Shown piece by piece: positions 34,509 through 42,206 of a stretch of DNA of 64,000 bases. Source of the DNA: Cupriavidus sp. YR651 (lineage in GTDB: Bacteria; Pseudomonadota; Gammaproteobacteria; Burkholderiales; Burkholderiaceae); NCBI RefSeq assembly GCF_900101625.1, contig NZ_FMYZ01000009.1, forward strand, positions 1-64,000. Direction: 5' to 3'. The position numbers were made by a program, and so were the translations under genes. The notes beneath the pieces are model-generated. The model made no database searches, was not told the origin of the DNA, and saw only the letters and a list, made by a program, of their open reading frames with translations. Every line of letters begins with the position of its first letter. Position 1 is the stretch's first letter.

Positions 34509-35300
34509 ATGCCGCCGCCACCGATGCCAGCGCGCCCCGAATCGTCCGCCGCCAAGCCGCCCCCGATGAACGTCAAGACCGCCCTGCGCGTGATCGAGAT
34601 CATCGAAACATTCGCGCGGGAGCGGCGCGCGCTGTCGCTGTCGGAACTGGCCCGCCTGCTGGCCGTGCCGGCATCGAGCTGCCTGGCGTTGATCCGCACG
34701 CTGACCTCCCTTGGCTACCTCTACGAAACCGCGCGTCGCCAGGGCTATTACCCCACCGGCCGGCTGTTGGCGATGGCGCAGCAGATCGCCCGCCACGACC
34801 CCGTGCTGGATCGCGTGCACGGCACCATGAGCGAGCTGCGCGACGCCACCGGCGAGACCATCGTCATCGGCAAGCTGTACGAGGGCCAGGCGGTGGTCTA
34901 TCTGGACGTGCTGGAATCCCCCCATGCAATCCGCTATATCGCCACCGCCGGGGAACGACGCGAGCTGCATGCCAATTCGATCGGCAAGGCCCTGCTGTCC
35001 GTCATGGATGACGCCGAGCGCGCCGCGTTGCTCGCCCAGTTGCCGTTCCACGCGTTTACCGCGCGAACGCTTGCAACGCCGGCAATGCTGGAAACAGACT
35101 TGCGGCAGTCCCGCGAGCGCGGGGCCTTTGTGAACCTGAGCGAATCGATGCCAGACGTGGGGGCGCTGGCCTGGCCGGTGCAGCTGTCGGGCGAATGCTA
35201 TGCGATCTCGATTGCCGGCCCGGTCTATCGGATCGAGCCGCATCTGGAGCGCTACGCCGCCATGCTGCGCGCGGCCTGCGCGGCGCTGGAAAAGACCTGA
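34509..35300 (+). CDS. IclR-family transcriptional regulator
   Basis: An IclR-type regulator of about 263 residues. A Pro-rich lead precedes the winged helix (MNVKTALRVIEIIETFARER, then LARLLAVPASSCLALIRTLT). The effector domain holds GETIVIGKLYEGQAVVYLDV, HANSIGKALLSVMDDAER and LAWPVQLSGECYAISIAGPV, as usual for the family. The start is uncertain: GTG at 34476, ATG at 34509, ATG at 34524 or ATG at 34566 are all in frame and none has a strong ribosome site. It is divergent from hipBA and converges on the phosphopantetheinyl transferase gene. No obvious target operon lies beside it. Confidence 0.88.
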   Translation: MPPPPMPARPESSAAKPPPMNVKTALRVIEIIETFARERRALSLSELARLLAVPASSCLALIRTLTSLGYLYETARRQGYYPTGRLLAMAQQIARHDPVLDRVHGTMSELRDATGETIVIGKLYEGQAVVYLDVLESPHAIRYIATAGERRELHANSIGKALLSVMDDAERAALLAQLPFHAFTARTLATPAMLETDLRQSRERGAFVNLSESMPDVGALAWPVQLSGECYAISIAGPVYRIEPHLERYAAMLRAACAALEKT

Positions 35301-35392
35301 GCGTGGAAGCGGGTTCGATCCGGATGCCGGCGATGCCGGACCGGTCGATACCTGACTGATGTCTGCCTGATACCTGCCGAAATGCCGCCGGT

Positions 35393-36088
35393 CTAGTCGA
35401 CGGTTTCCTGCGCGCGCAGGCGCCAGCCCGTGGCGCCCGACAGATCCAGGCCATCCACGGGCGCCGACGCCGCCAGGGCCAGCACGGCCCCCTCGCGCCG
35501 CCAGGTCAGGCCGTTGGCCTGCGCCAGCGGTGCCGGCACGGCTTCCACCACATGACCGATCATCGTCTGGAACAGGTTGCCGCCGTGGCACTTGATCCAC
35601 GCCTCCTTCAACGTCCAGAGCTGGAAAAACGCCGTGAGCCGGGCCGCATCCTCGCTGTCGGCCAGCAACTCGGGCAGCGCGGCACGCTCGGCCTCCGTGG
35701 TCGTGGCCTCGATCAGCGTATCGAGATGCTTGCGGGGCTGCATTTCCTCGATATCGATGCCGACCGGCAAATCGGAGACCGCACAGGCAAGGTGATCGCC
35801 CGAATGGGCAATCGAAAGGAATACGGGCGTGCCCACCGCGCCGCCCGCATGGGTGGCCAGTGGCGGCGCGTCCTGTGCAGCGGATAGCGACCATTCCGAT
35901 GCGTCGCCGCCGAAGGTCACCGACAGCAGCCGCCGGGCCAGCCAGCGGCCCGCGGCAAACTGCTCGGCGCGGGACCGCGCTCGCAGGGCCGCCAGCCGGG
36001 CCAGTTCCTCCGGCGACATCCAGCGGCCGACAGGCGGCGCCATGGCCGCGAATGCCATCACCGATCCGGTACGCAGCGCAAGCGGCAT
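35393..36088 (-). CDS. 4'-phosphopantetheinyl transferase of the aryl polyene cluster
   Basis: A 231-residue Sfp-type transferase that would convert the two cluster carrier proteins to their holo form using CoA. The hallmarks are LPVGIDIEEM (Mg-binding Asp and Glu) and FFQLWTLKEAWIKCHGG (W-x-x-KEA-x-x-K). FLSIAHSGDHLACAV precedes them, with the usual SH pair. It is the last gene of the minus-strand aryl polyene cluster and ends opposite the IclR gene. Assignment to this family is firm; service to the cluster carrier proteins is inferred from position. Confidence 0.9.
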   Translation of the reverse strand: MPLALRTGSVMAFAAMAPPVGRWMSPEELARLAALRARSRAEQFAAGRWLARRLLSVTFGGDASEWSLSAAQDAPPLATHAGGAVGTPVFLSIAHSGDHLACAVSDLPVGIDIEEMQPRKHLDTLIEATTTEAERAALPELLADSEDAARLTAFFQLWTLKEAWIKCHGGNLFQTMIGHVVEAVPAPLAQANGLTWRREGAVLALAASAPVDGLDLSGATGWRLRAQETVD

Positions 36089-36170
36089 GACGATGGCTCT
36101 CTCTGTTGGTCGGCGTTTGGAGGGGCCATCAAAGGCAAGCGATAGCGGTTTGGCCCGGTCGGCGCCGGGG

Positions 36171-36617
36171 TTAGTTGGCGACCCGGGCGTAGGTGCCCTT
36201 CAGCGCCACCCCCACCACCACGGCGCCGGCGTGGCACTCGTAGTCCGTCGGGTTGGCGTTCTCGTCCTTCTTGTAGTAGCTGACCATGTTCACCACCGCG
36301 TTGGCGCCGAGCGACTTGGCCTTGTCCTGGAAGGCAATCAGCGCCGACAGCGCGGCCCAGCGGCAGGCTTCCTCGTCGCTCTTGCCCACGCCGTTGGTCT
36401 TCTTGTTGGATACGTCGCTCTCCTTCTTTTCCAGCACCTTCGGCGTGCGCGCGCCGGCCAGGTAGAACTTGACCGAGCCGTCCAGCTTGTCACGGGCTTC
36501 GGACATGTCCAGCACTTCCTGGAGCGGCAGCATGTACTTGGTGTCGCGCGCGGCAGCGGGCGTGGACAGCAGCGTGCCGGCACAGGCGAGGGCGACCAGC
36601 GGGAGAGCGAGTTTCAT
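36171..36617 (-). CDS. Small exported protein, 'excinuclease ATPase subunit'-like, of the aryl polyene cluster
   Basis: A 148-residue protein with a clear signal peptide (MKLALPLVALACAGTLLSTP, cut near AAARD), so it is periplasmic. The C-terminal half (GANAVVNMVSYYKKDENANP, then ECHAGAVVVGVALKGTYARV) resembles the YbjQ-like fold and proteins that databases often name after an excinuclease. That name is misleading, since no ATPase or DNA-repair motif is present. Relatives accompany aryl polyene clusters of Proteobacteria. The start is the internal ATG; the frame upstream is Pro/Arg-rich. The role is unknown, perhaps in pigment transfer or anchoring. Confidence 0.75.
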   Translation of the reverse strand: MKLALPLVALACAGTLLSTPAAARDTKYMLPLQEVLDMSEARDKLDGSVKFYLAGARTPKVLEKKESDVSNKKTNGVGKSDEEACRWAALSALIAFQDKAKSLGANAVVNMVSYYKKDENANPTDYECHAGAVVVGVALKGTYARVAN

Positions 36618-36711
36618 TGACCTTCCTTGTTCTTGGTTGTGGAAAAGGCGAAAAAACAGTGGTGCTGCGGACAACTCGGGCAAGCATCCGGGGCGGCCCC
36701 CGGGTGAAAAC

Positions 36712-37941
36712 TCAGGCGTCCCAGCGACGGAACACCAGCGAGGTGTTGATCCCCCCGAACGCAAAATTGTTGCTCATCACGTACGCGGTGTCGAGGCGGC
36801 GCCCCTCGCCCATGATGTAATCCAGCGACGCACACCGCGGATCCGGATTGACCAGGTTCACCGTGGGCGCGAACCAGCCATCGCGCATCATCTCGATGGT
36901 CATCCAGGCCTCCAGCGCGCCGCACGCGCCGAGCGTATGGCCCAGGTAGCTCTTGAGCGAACTCACGGGCACGGCCGGGCCCAGCACGGCATGCGTGGCG
37001 TGGGACTCGGCGATGTCGCCGTGGTCCGTGGCCGTGCCATGCGCGTTGACATAGCCGATCCGCCCGGGCGCCAGGCCTGCGTCCTGCAGCGCCAGCCGCA
37101 TCGCCACGGCCATTGTCTCCGCCTGCGGCTGCGTCACGTGGGCGCCGTCGCTGTTGGTGCCATAGCCGACGATCTCCGCCAGGATGCGCGCGCCGCGCGC
37201 CTGGGCGTGCTCCAGTTCCTCCAGCACCAGCGTGCCGGCGCCCTCACCCAGCACCAGACCATCGCGGTCCGCATCGAACGGGCGTGGCGTGGTATGCGGC
37301 GCATCGTTGCGCGTGCTCGTGGCGAACAGCGTGTCGAACACCGCGGCTTCCGTCGGGTCCAGCTCCTCGCCGCCGCCAGCCAGCATCGCCACCTGTCGGC
37401 CGGCGCGGATGGTCTCATACGCATAGCCAATGCCCTGGCTGCCCGAGGTGCAGGCGCTGGACGTGGTCAGGATGCGTCCCGTAATGCCGAAGAACACGCC
37501 GATATTAACAGCCGTGGTGTGCGGCATCATGCGGATGTAGGTCGTGGCGCTGATGTCCTCCGTGCTCCGCTCGCTCATCATGCGGCCGAAATCCTGCACC
37601 GCGGACGGCGTGCCCGTGGACGACCCATAGGCAATGCCCATCTGCCCGCCCGTCACCAGCGGATGGCCGGTCAGGCCGGCGTCCGCCAGCGCGGCCTCGC
37701 TGGCCATCACGGCCATCAGCGCCACGCGGCCCATCGACCGCGTCAGCTTGCGCGTGTAGTGCGGCGGCAACGCGAACGGCGGCACCGGCGCCGCCAACTG
37801 CGTGTTGAGGCCCCTGATATCGGCCCATTCCGGCATGTGCACGACCGCATTGCGGCCGCTGGCCAGGCGCTCGCGCACCGTGGTCCAGTCGTTGCCCAGT
37901 GCGCTGATGGCGCCTGCGCCGGTGACGACAACCCGCTTCAT
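36712..37941 (-). CDS. apeR: Beta-ketoacyl-ACP synthase (aryl polyene ketosynthase, ApeR-like)
   Basis: A 409-residue FabF-type ketosynthase. The active Cys is at residue 164 in TTSSACTSGSQGIGYAYE; the two His are in VNAHGTATDHGD and KSYLGHTLGACGALE. It ends GGINTSLVFRRWDA. In aryl polyene systems two ketosynthases act, one with a chain-length factor; by gene order (KS-DH-KR-KS) this is the last, corresponding to ApeR. Its start overlaps the stop of the ketoreductase gene as ATGA, so translation is coupled. Confidence 0.88.
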   Translation of the reverse strand: MKRVVVTGAGAISALGNDWTTVRERLASGRNAVVHMPEWADIRGLNTQLAAPVPPFALPPHYTRKLTRSMGRVALMAVMASEAALADAGLTGHPLVTGGQMGIAYGSSTGTPSAVQDFGRMMSERSTEDISATTYIRMMPHTTAVNIGVFFGITGRILTTSSACTSGSQGIGYAYETIRAGRQVAMLAGGGEELDPTEAAVFDTLFATSTRNDAPHTTPRPFDADRDGLVLGEGAGTLVLEELEHAQARGARILAEIVGYGTNSDGAHVTQPQAETMAVAMRLALQDAGLAPGRIGYVNAHGTATDHGDIAESHATHAVLGPAVPVSSLKSYLGHTLGACGALEAWMTIEMMRDGWFAPTVNLVNPDPRCASLDYIMGEGRRLDTAYVMSNNFAFGGINTSLVFRRWDA

Positions 37942-38669
37942 CCGAACATCCCCCCGTTCACGGAAATTACCTGCCGTGTAATGTAACCGGCATCTGGGGA
38001 CAACAGGAAGGCCACCGTGGCGGCCACCTCGTCCGGCGTGCCGATGCGTCGCGCGGGAATCATCTTCAGCGCTTCCTCGCGCACGTGTTCTTCGATCATT
38101 TCCGTATCGATCAGGCCCGGCGCCACGCAATTGACCGTGATCTGGCGGCGCGCCAGTTCGATCGCCAGCGCCTTGGTGGCGCCGATGATGCCGGCCTTGG
38201 CCGCGCTGTAGTTGGTCTGGCCGCGATTGCCCACCAGCCCGGACACCGACGACAGCGTGACGATGCGCCCCGGCTGGCGCCGCTGCACCATCGGCATGAC
38301 GACCGGATTCAGCACGTTATAAAACGCATCGAGGTTGGTGTGAACCACCTCGTCCCATTCCTCCCCGCTCATGGCCGGAAATGCCGCATCGCGGGCCAGA
38401 CCGGCGTTGCAGACCACGCCGTAGTAGCAGCCATGTTCCTCGATATCGGCCAATAGCGCGCTGGCCGCAGCCTGGCGTTGGGCCACGTCGAACGCCAGCA
38501 CGCGCGCGCCGCGACCAAAGGCGCGCACGGCATCCGCCACCGATTCGGCCTCGTCGCGGCGCGCGCGGCAGTGCACCACCACGTCGTATCCGTCGCGCGC
38601 CAGCCGCAGCGCGATGGCGCGGCCGATGCCACGCGAGGAACCCGTGACGAGCACGGTCTTGTTGGTCAT
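37938..38669 (-). CDS. apeQ: 3-ketoacyl-ACP reductase of the aryl polyene cluster (ApeQ-like)
   Basis: A 243-residue FabG-like SDR. The cofactor motif is VTGSSRGIGRAIALRLARDG, and the active Ser and Tyr-Lys are in LSSVSGLVGNRGQTNYSAAK. It ends YITRQVISVNGGMFG. It would reduce each 3-keto intermediate during polyene elongation. It overlaps the upstream dehydratase gene and the downstream ketosynthase gene by ATGA junctions, and the order dehydratase-reductase-ketosynthase equals that of the E. coli ape cluster. Confidence 0.9.
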   Translation of the reverse strand: MTNKTVLVTGSSRGIGRAIALRLARDGYDVVVHCRARRDEAESVADAVRAFGRGARVLAFDVAQRQAAASALLADIEEHGCYYGVVCNAGLARDAAFPAMSGEEWDEVVHTNLDAFYNVLNPVVMPMVQRRQPGRIVTLSSVSGLVGNRGQTNYSAAKAGIIGATKALAIELARRQITVNCVAPGLIDTEMIEEHVREEALKMIPARRIGTPDEVAATVAFLLSPDAGYITRQVISVNGGMFG

Positions 38670-39145
38670 GCTTGCTGCCCCTGGAGAAACGCCTGCGCAT
38701 CGGCAGGCTGGAAAACCGAAACGTTGGCGCGCGCCACCTCGCGCCCGTCCAGCGCGAGGGTGCACGCGAACATGCCGAGGCCGTTGTCCCCGATCAGTTC
38801 CACCTGCGTGCGGATGGTGAGTACGCTGCCCACCGGGAATGCCGCCACATCGCACGCATAGCGGCGCGAGCCGAGCAGGAAGCCCAGTCCGGGCTTGCGG
38901 CCGGCCGCGCGGTCCCGCACACCGGCCCACGCGGCAATGGTCTGGGCCATGTACTCGATGCCGGTCCAGCCGGGCATGCCAGCGTCGTCGACAAACAGTT
39001 GCGTGGCGCGCACGGTGGCCCGCGCGACGCACTGCTCGGCGTCGGCATGGACCAGTTCATCGATCAGCCGCATGGCGCCCGCATGCGGGACCACCTCGCT
39101 GACCGGAGGCAATGGCGTGCCGGATGGCAAGTCGGATACGGTCAC
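38666..39145 (-). CDS. apeP: Hotdog-fold 3-hydroxyacyl-ACP dehydratase (ApeP-like)
   Basis: A 159-residue hotdog protein. VVPHAGAMRLIDELVHADAE matches the PHxxxMxLID start of FabA/FabZ-like dehydratases, and GWTGIEYMAQTIAAWAGVRD holds the acidic helix residue. The gene starts with GTG one base after the ketosynthase stop (TGACGTG), behind GGGAGAGGG; no ATG suits. In aryl polyene pathways ApeP works as a heterodimer with ApeI, here fused to the ligase at 47397-49160. It overlaps the ketoreductase start as ATGA. Confidence 0.87.
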   Translation of the reverse strand: MTVSDLPSGTPLPPVSEVVPHAGAMRLIDELVHADAEQCVARATVRATQLFVDDAGMPGWTGIEYMAQTIAAWAGVRDRAAGRKPGLGFLLGSRRYACDVAAFPVGSVLTIRTQVELIGDNGLGMFACTLALDGREVARANVSVFQPADAQAFLQGQQA

Positions 39146-39146
39146 G

Positions 39147-40355
39147 TCAGCCCTCTCCCATGACCAGCACGCTGTTGCTGCCGCCAAAGGCGAACGAATT
39201 GCTCATCACGTAGCGCGCCGGGCGGCCGAGCGATTCGTCCGCGCCCACCACGTGCAGCGGCGGCAGCGACGGGTCGGACGCGCCATCCCACCAGTGCGCC
39301 GGCAGCCTGCCGCGCGGATTGTCCGTCAGCGTCAGGTACATCAGCGCGGCCTCCACCGCGCCGGCCGCGCCGAGCGTGTGGCCGGTCTGCGGCTTGGTCG
39401 AGCTGACCGGCACCGCGTGGCCGAACAGGTCCACCACCGCGCGTGATTCCATCGCGTCATTCTGTTCGGTCGCCGTGCCGTGCAGGTTCAGGTAGTCGAT
39501 GGCGCCGGGCTCGATGCCCGCACGCGCCACGGCCTGCTGCATCGCCACGCGCGCGCCGGCGCCGGCGGGATCCGGCGCGGACATGTGATGCGCGTCGGAG
39601 GTCTCGCCCCAGCCGGCCAGGCGGACCGGGCCGGCTTCGCGCGACATCAGGAACAGCGCCGCGCCCTCGCCCAGGTTGATGCCGTGGCGATGCGCCGACA
39701 GCGGGTTGCAGCGCTCGGCGCTGACCGAATCGAGCGACCGGAAGCCCGCGATGGTAAAGCTGCAGAGCGTATCGACGCCCCCGGCGATGGCGATATCGGC
39801 CATGTCATGCTCCAGCAGCCGCGCGGCCGCGGCCATGGCCTTGGCGCTGGACGAGCATGCCGTGGAGATCGTATAGGCCGGCCCGGCCGTGCCGAGGGCC
39901 AGGGCCAGGTATTGCGCGGGCGAGCCGAGCTCCTGCTGGCCGTAGTGGAACGCAGCCGGCCACTTTCCCGGCGCACCCGATGCGTCCGGCACCGCGCGGG
40001 CCCGCACGGCCAGCTCGCCATCGCTGATCCCCGAGGTGCTGGTCCCCAGCACGATGGCCACGCGCGTCGGGCCCACCCGGGCGATGGCTTCCTGCACCAC
40101 CGGACGCAATGCATCCAGCGTGCGGTCCAGCATCGCGTTGTTGCGGCTGACCAGTCCGGGCGGCAACCCGCCGGGCAGGTCGGTGGCAGCAATCGCCTCC
40201 CGCACGGTGCCCAGGTGCAGCGGCGTGCCGGGCGTATAGCGATCCGTGACTTCGCCGCCGGCCGGGCCGTCGGTGCGCCAGAGTGCCGCGCGCACGGCGT
40301 CCTGCCCGCTGCCCAGCGCGCAGATCACGTTCATCGCGTTCAGGAAAATCGTCAT
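39147..40355 (-). CDS. apeO: Beta-ketoacyl-ACP synthase (aryl polyene ketosynthase, ApeO-like)
   Basis: A 402-residue ketosynthase. The active Cys is at residue 167 in TISTACSSSAKAM, and the His pair is in NLHGTATEQND and KPQTGHTLGAAGAVE. It ends MSNSFAFGGSNSVLVMGEG. In the E. coli system ApeO works with the chain-length factor ApeC to extend the aryl polyene; the candidate partner here is at 51077. The start overlaps the lipoprotein gene stop as ATGA and its own stop is one base before the ApeP-like GTG. Confidence 0.9.
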   Translation of the reverse strand: MTIFLNAMNVICALGSGQDAVRAALWRTDGPAGGEVTDRYTPGTPLHLGTVREAIAATDLPGGLPPGLVSRNNAMLDRTLDALRPVVQEAIARVGPTRVAIVLGTSTSGISDGELAVRARAVPDASGAPGKWPAAFHYGQQELGSPAQYLALALGTAGPAYTISTACSSSAKAMAAAARLLEHDMADIAIAGGVDTLCSFTIAGFRSLDSVSAERCNPLSAHRHGINLGEGAALFLMSREAGPVRLAGWGETSDAHHMSAPDPAGAGARVAMQQAVARAGIEPGAIDYLNLHGTATEQNDAMESRAVVDLFGHAVPVSSTKPQTGHTLGAAGAVEAALMYLTLTDNPRGRLPAHWWDGASDPSLPPLHVVGADESLGRPARYVMSNSFAFGGSNSVLVMGEG

Positions 40356-40957
40356 GGCGCACCCCCTTCTGCCCGCAACGTGCGGATAGTGAGCCGGTAG
40401 CCGTCGCGGAGCTGCGTGAACACGGTGGTGGCCGCATCCGGATAGCGGATCTCGGCCACGGTTTCGTCGCCGGCGCGCAGGCGGCGTACACCTTGCGCGA
40501 TGTCCACGCGCCACCCTGGCGGCAGGGCTGCCTGGATGGCATCGACGGGCCACAGCGACAGCTGCAGATCACTCAGGATACGCTCCGGCACGAGCTCCGC
40601 GGGAGCCCAGGGCGCACGCGTCACCCGCAGCTCGCGGCCATCCCAGTCCAGCCGGGCCAGCACCTGCCCGCCCGCCACCGCAGCCAGCCGCGTGTGGCCG
40701 GCATCCGCCTCCAGCAGTGCGAGGATATCGCGCGTCTGCTCGCCCTGCGGCGAGGGGTATTGCACCGTGATCTGCTGCTGCAGGTTCAGCGCGCGCCCAA
40801 GCGACGCCGGCGGCAGCCGCAGCAGCGGCACCGCCGGGCGGACGGCTCGGGCACGCACGTCTTCCGTCGGCGCGGTGCCCGTCTGCGTCGCGCAGCCGGC
40901 GAGCGCCGTGAGTGTCCCAAGCGCCGCCAGCGCCACGAGCGCCGCGCGGGGCTTCAT
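40352..40957 (-). CDS. DUF3261 lipoprotein of the aryl polyene cluster (ApeN-like)
   Basis: A 201-residue lipoprotein. The signal peptide MKPRAALVALAALGTLTALA ends in the lipobox LAGC, so the mature protein should be lipid-anchored. The body (LNLQQQITVQYPSPQGEQTR, GVRRLRAGDETVAEIRYPD) fits the DUF3261 family regularly seen beside the ketosynthases of aryl polyene clusters. A role in moving or anchoring the polyene-lipid at the outer membrane is likely but unproven. It overlaps the ketosynthase start by four bases. Confidence 0.83.
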   Translation of the reverse strand: MKPRAALVALAALGTLTALAGCATQTGTAPTEDVRARAVRPAVPLLRLPPASLGRALNLQQQITVQYPSPQGEQTRDILALLEADAGHTRLAAVAGGQVLARLDWDGRELRVTRAPWAPAELVPERILSDLQLSLWPVDAIQAALPPGWRVDIAQGVRRLRAGDETVAEIRYPDAATTVFTQLRDGYRLTIRTLRAEGGAP

Positions 40958-40971
40958 CGACACGATGTTGC

Positions 40972-42201
40972 TCAAGCCGCGCAAAGCTGCTCCAGCACAT
41001 TCAGGCGGCGACGCGACTCCGCGACGAACGGATTGCTCCGGTCCCACGCGTATCCGGCCAGGATGGCCGAGATCATCTGGCGAATCTCCGGCGTGGCATT
41101 CGGGTGGAAGATCAGCGTCTGGAAACGCCCTTCGTACCAGGCTTCCACGAAGGTGCGGAAGCAATCCACGCCCGCCTTCAGCGGCCTGGCATAGTCGCCC
41201 TCCCAGTCCACCGCTTCCCCGGCGAGCTGGCGCGCCACGCAGGCCGTGGCCAGGCTGGCCGACTTGAACGCGATGGTCACGCCCGACGAGAACACGGGGT
41301 CCAGGAACTCGCCCGCATTGCCGAGCAGCGCGTAACCCTTGCCCCACAGCGAACTGACGTTGGCCGAATATCCGACGATCTGGCGTGCCGGCGTGTCCCA
41401 GTTGGCGTCCTTGAGCAGCGCGGCCAGCCCCGGCTCTTCGCTGACCAGCGTCTTGAGCTTCGCCATCTCGTCGCCGGCATAGCGGTCGAGGAACGACTTC
41501 TCGGCGACCACACCCTGCGAGCAGCGGCCGTTGGAAAACGGGATCGTCCAATACCAGACATCCACATGCTCCGGATGCACGCCGATGCGGATCTTGTTGC
41601 GATCGAACGTGCCCACCGGAACGCGGTCTTCCACGTGCGTGAAAATCGCCGCGCGCACCGGGAAATTCGAGGGCGATTCCAGCTTCAGCAGGCGCGGCAG
41701 GATGCGGCCAAAGCCGGACGCATCGAGCAGGAACTTTGCCCGCACGGTGTACAGCTCGCCTTCCGGATCGCGCACGGTGACCGACGGCTGCTCGCCGGAC
41801 ACGTCCACGGCCTCCACGGCATGGCGGAAACGCACCTCGGCGCCCTGCTTCTGCGCCTCGCGGATCAGCACGTCATCGAAATGCGCGCGCTGGACCTGGT
41901 ACGTCGTGCCCCAGCCCTCGGAAAACTTGTCGCGAAAATCGAAATCGGTATAGCGGTCGCCGCGCGCGAAGGCGGCGCCGTTCTTGTACTGGAAGCCGGC
42001 TTCCACCACGGCCTGCAGCATGCCGGCTTCCTCGATGTATTCCATGCTTTGCGGCAGCAGGCTTTCACCGATCGAAAAGCGCGGGAAGGTTTCCTTCTCG
42101 ATCACCAGCACCTGGATGCCGCGCTTGCGCAGCAGGCCGGCGGCCACGGAGCCCGCGGGCCCGGCCCCGACGATCAGTACTTCCACCTGTTCCGTTTTCA
42201 T
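40972..42201 (-). CDS. FAD-dependent oxidoreductase, flavin halogenase-like, in the aryl polyene cluster
   Basis: A 409-residue flavoprotein of the group that includes flavin-dependent halogenases and geranylgeranyl reductases. The dinucleotide motif VLIVGAGPAGSVAAGLL is at the N-terminus, FLLDASGFGRIL follows mid-chain, and GYALLGNAGEFLDPVFSSG is the FAD-binding GD-type loop. VDVWYWTIPFSNGR contains the WxWxIP pattern used as a fingerprint of flavin halogenases, and a Lys in AGFQYKNGAAF is at the approximate position of the halogenase catalytic Lys. It could halogenate or hydroxylate/reduce the aryl head group. The start at 42201 follows the MMPL stop by five bases. Confidence 0.78.
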   Translation of the reverse strand: MKTEQVEVLIVGAGPAGSVAAGLLRKRGIQVLVIEKETFPRFSIGESLLPQSMEYIEEAGMLQAVVEAGFQYKNGAAFARGDRYTDFDFRDKFSEGWGTTYQVQRAHFDDVLIREAQKQGAEVRFRHAVEAVDVSGEQPSVTVRDPEGELYTVRAKFLLDASGFGRILPRLLKLESPSNFPVRAAIFTHVEDRVPVGTFDRNKIRIGVHPEHVDVWYWTIPFSNGRCSQGVVAEKSFLDRYAGDEMAKLKTLVSEEPGLAALLKDANWDTPARQIVGYSANVSSLWGKGYALLGNAGEFLDPVFSSGVTIAFKSASLATACVARQLAGEAVDWEGDYARPLKAGVDCFRTFVEAWYEGRFQTLIFHPNATPEIRQMISAILAGYAWDRSNPFVAESRRRLNVLEQLCAA

Positions 42202-42206
42202 GTGAA

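Noticed and set aside
36171-36617. Excinuclease ABC subunit
   Set aside because: The name occurs for relatives, but the protein is a small exported polypeptide without nucleotide-binding or DNA-repair motifs.
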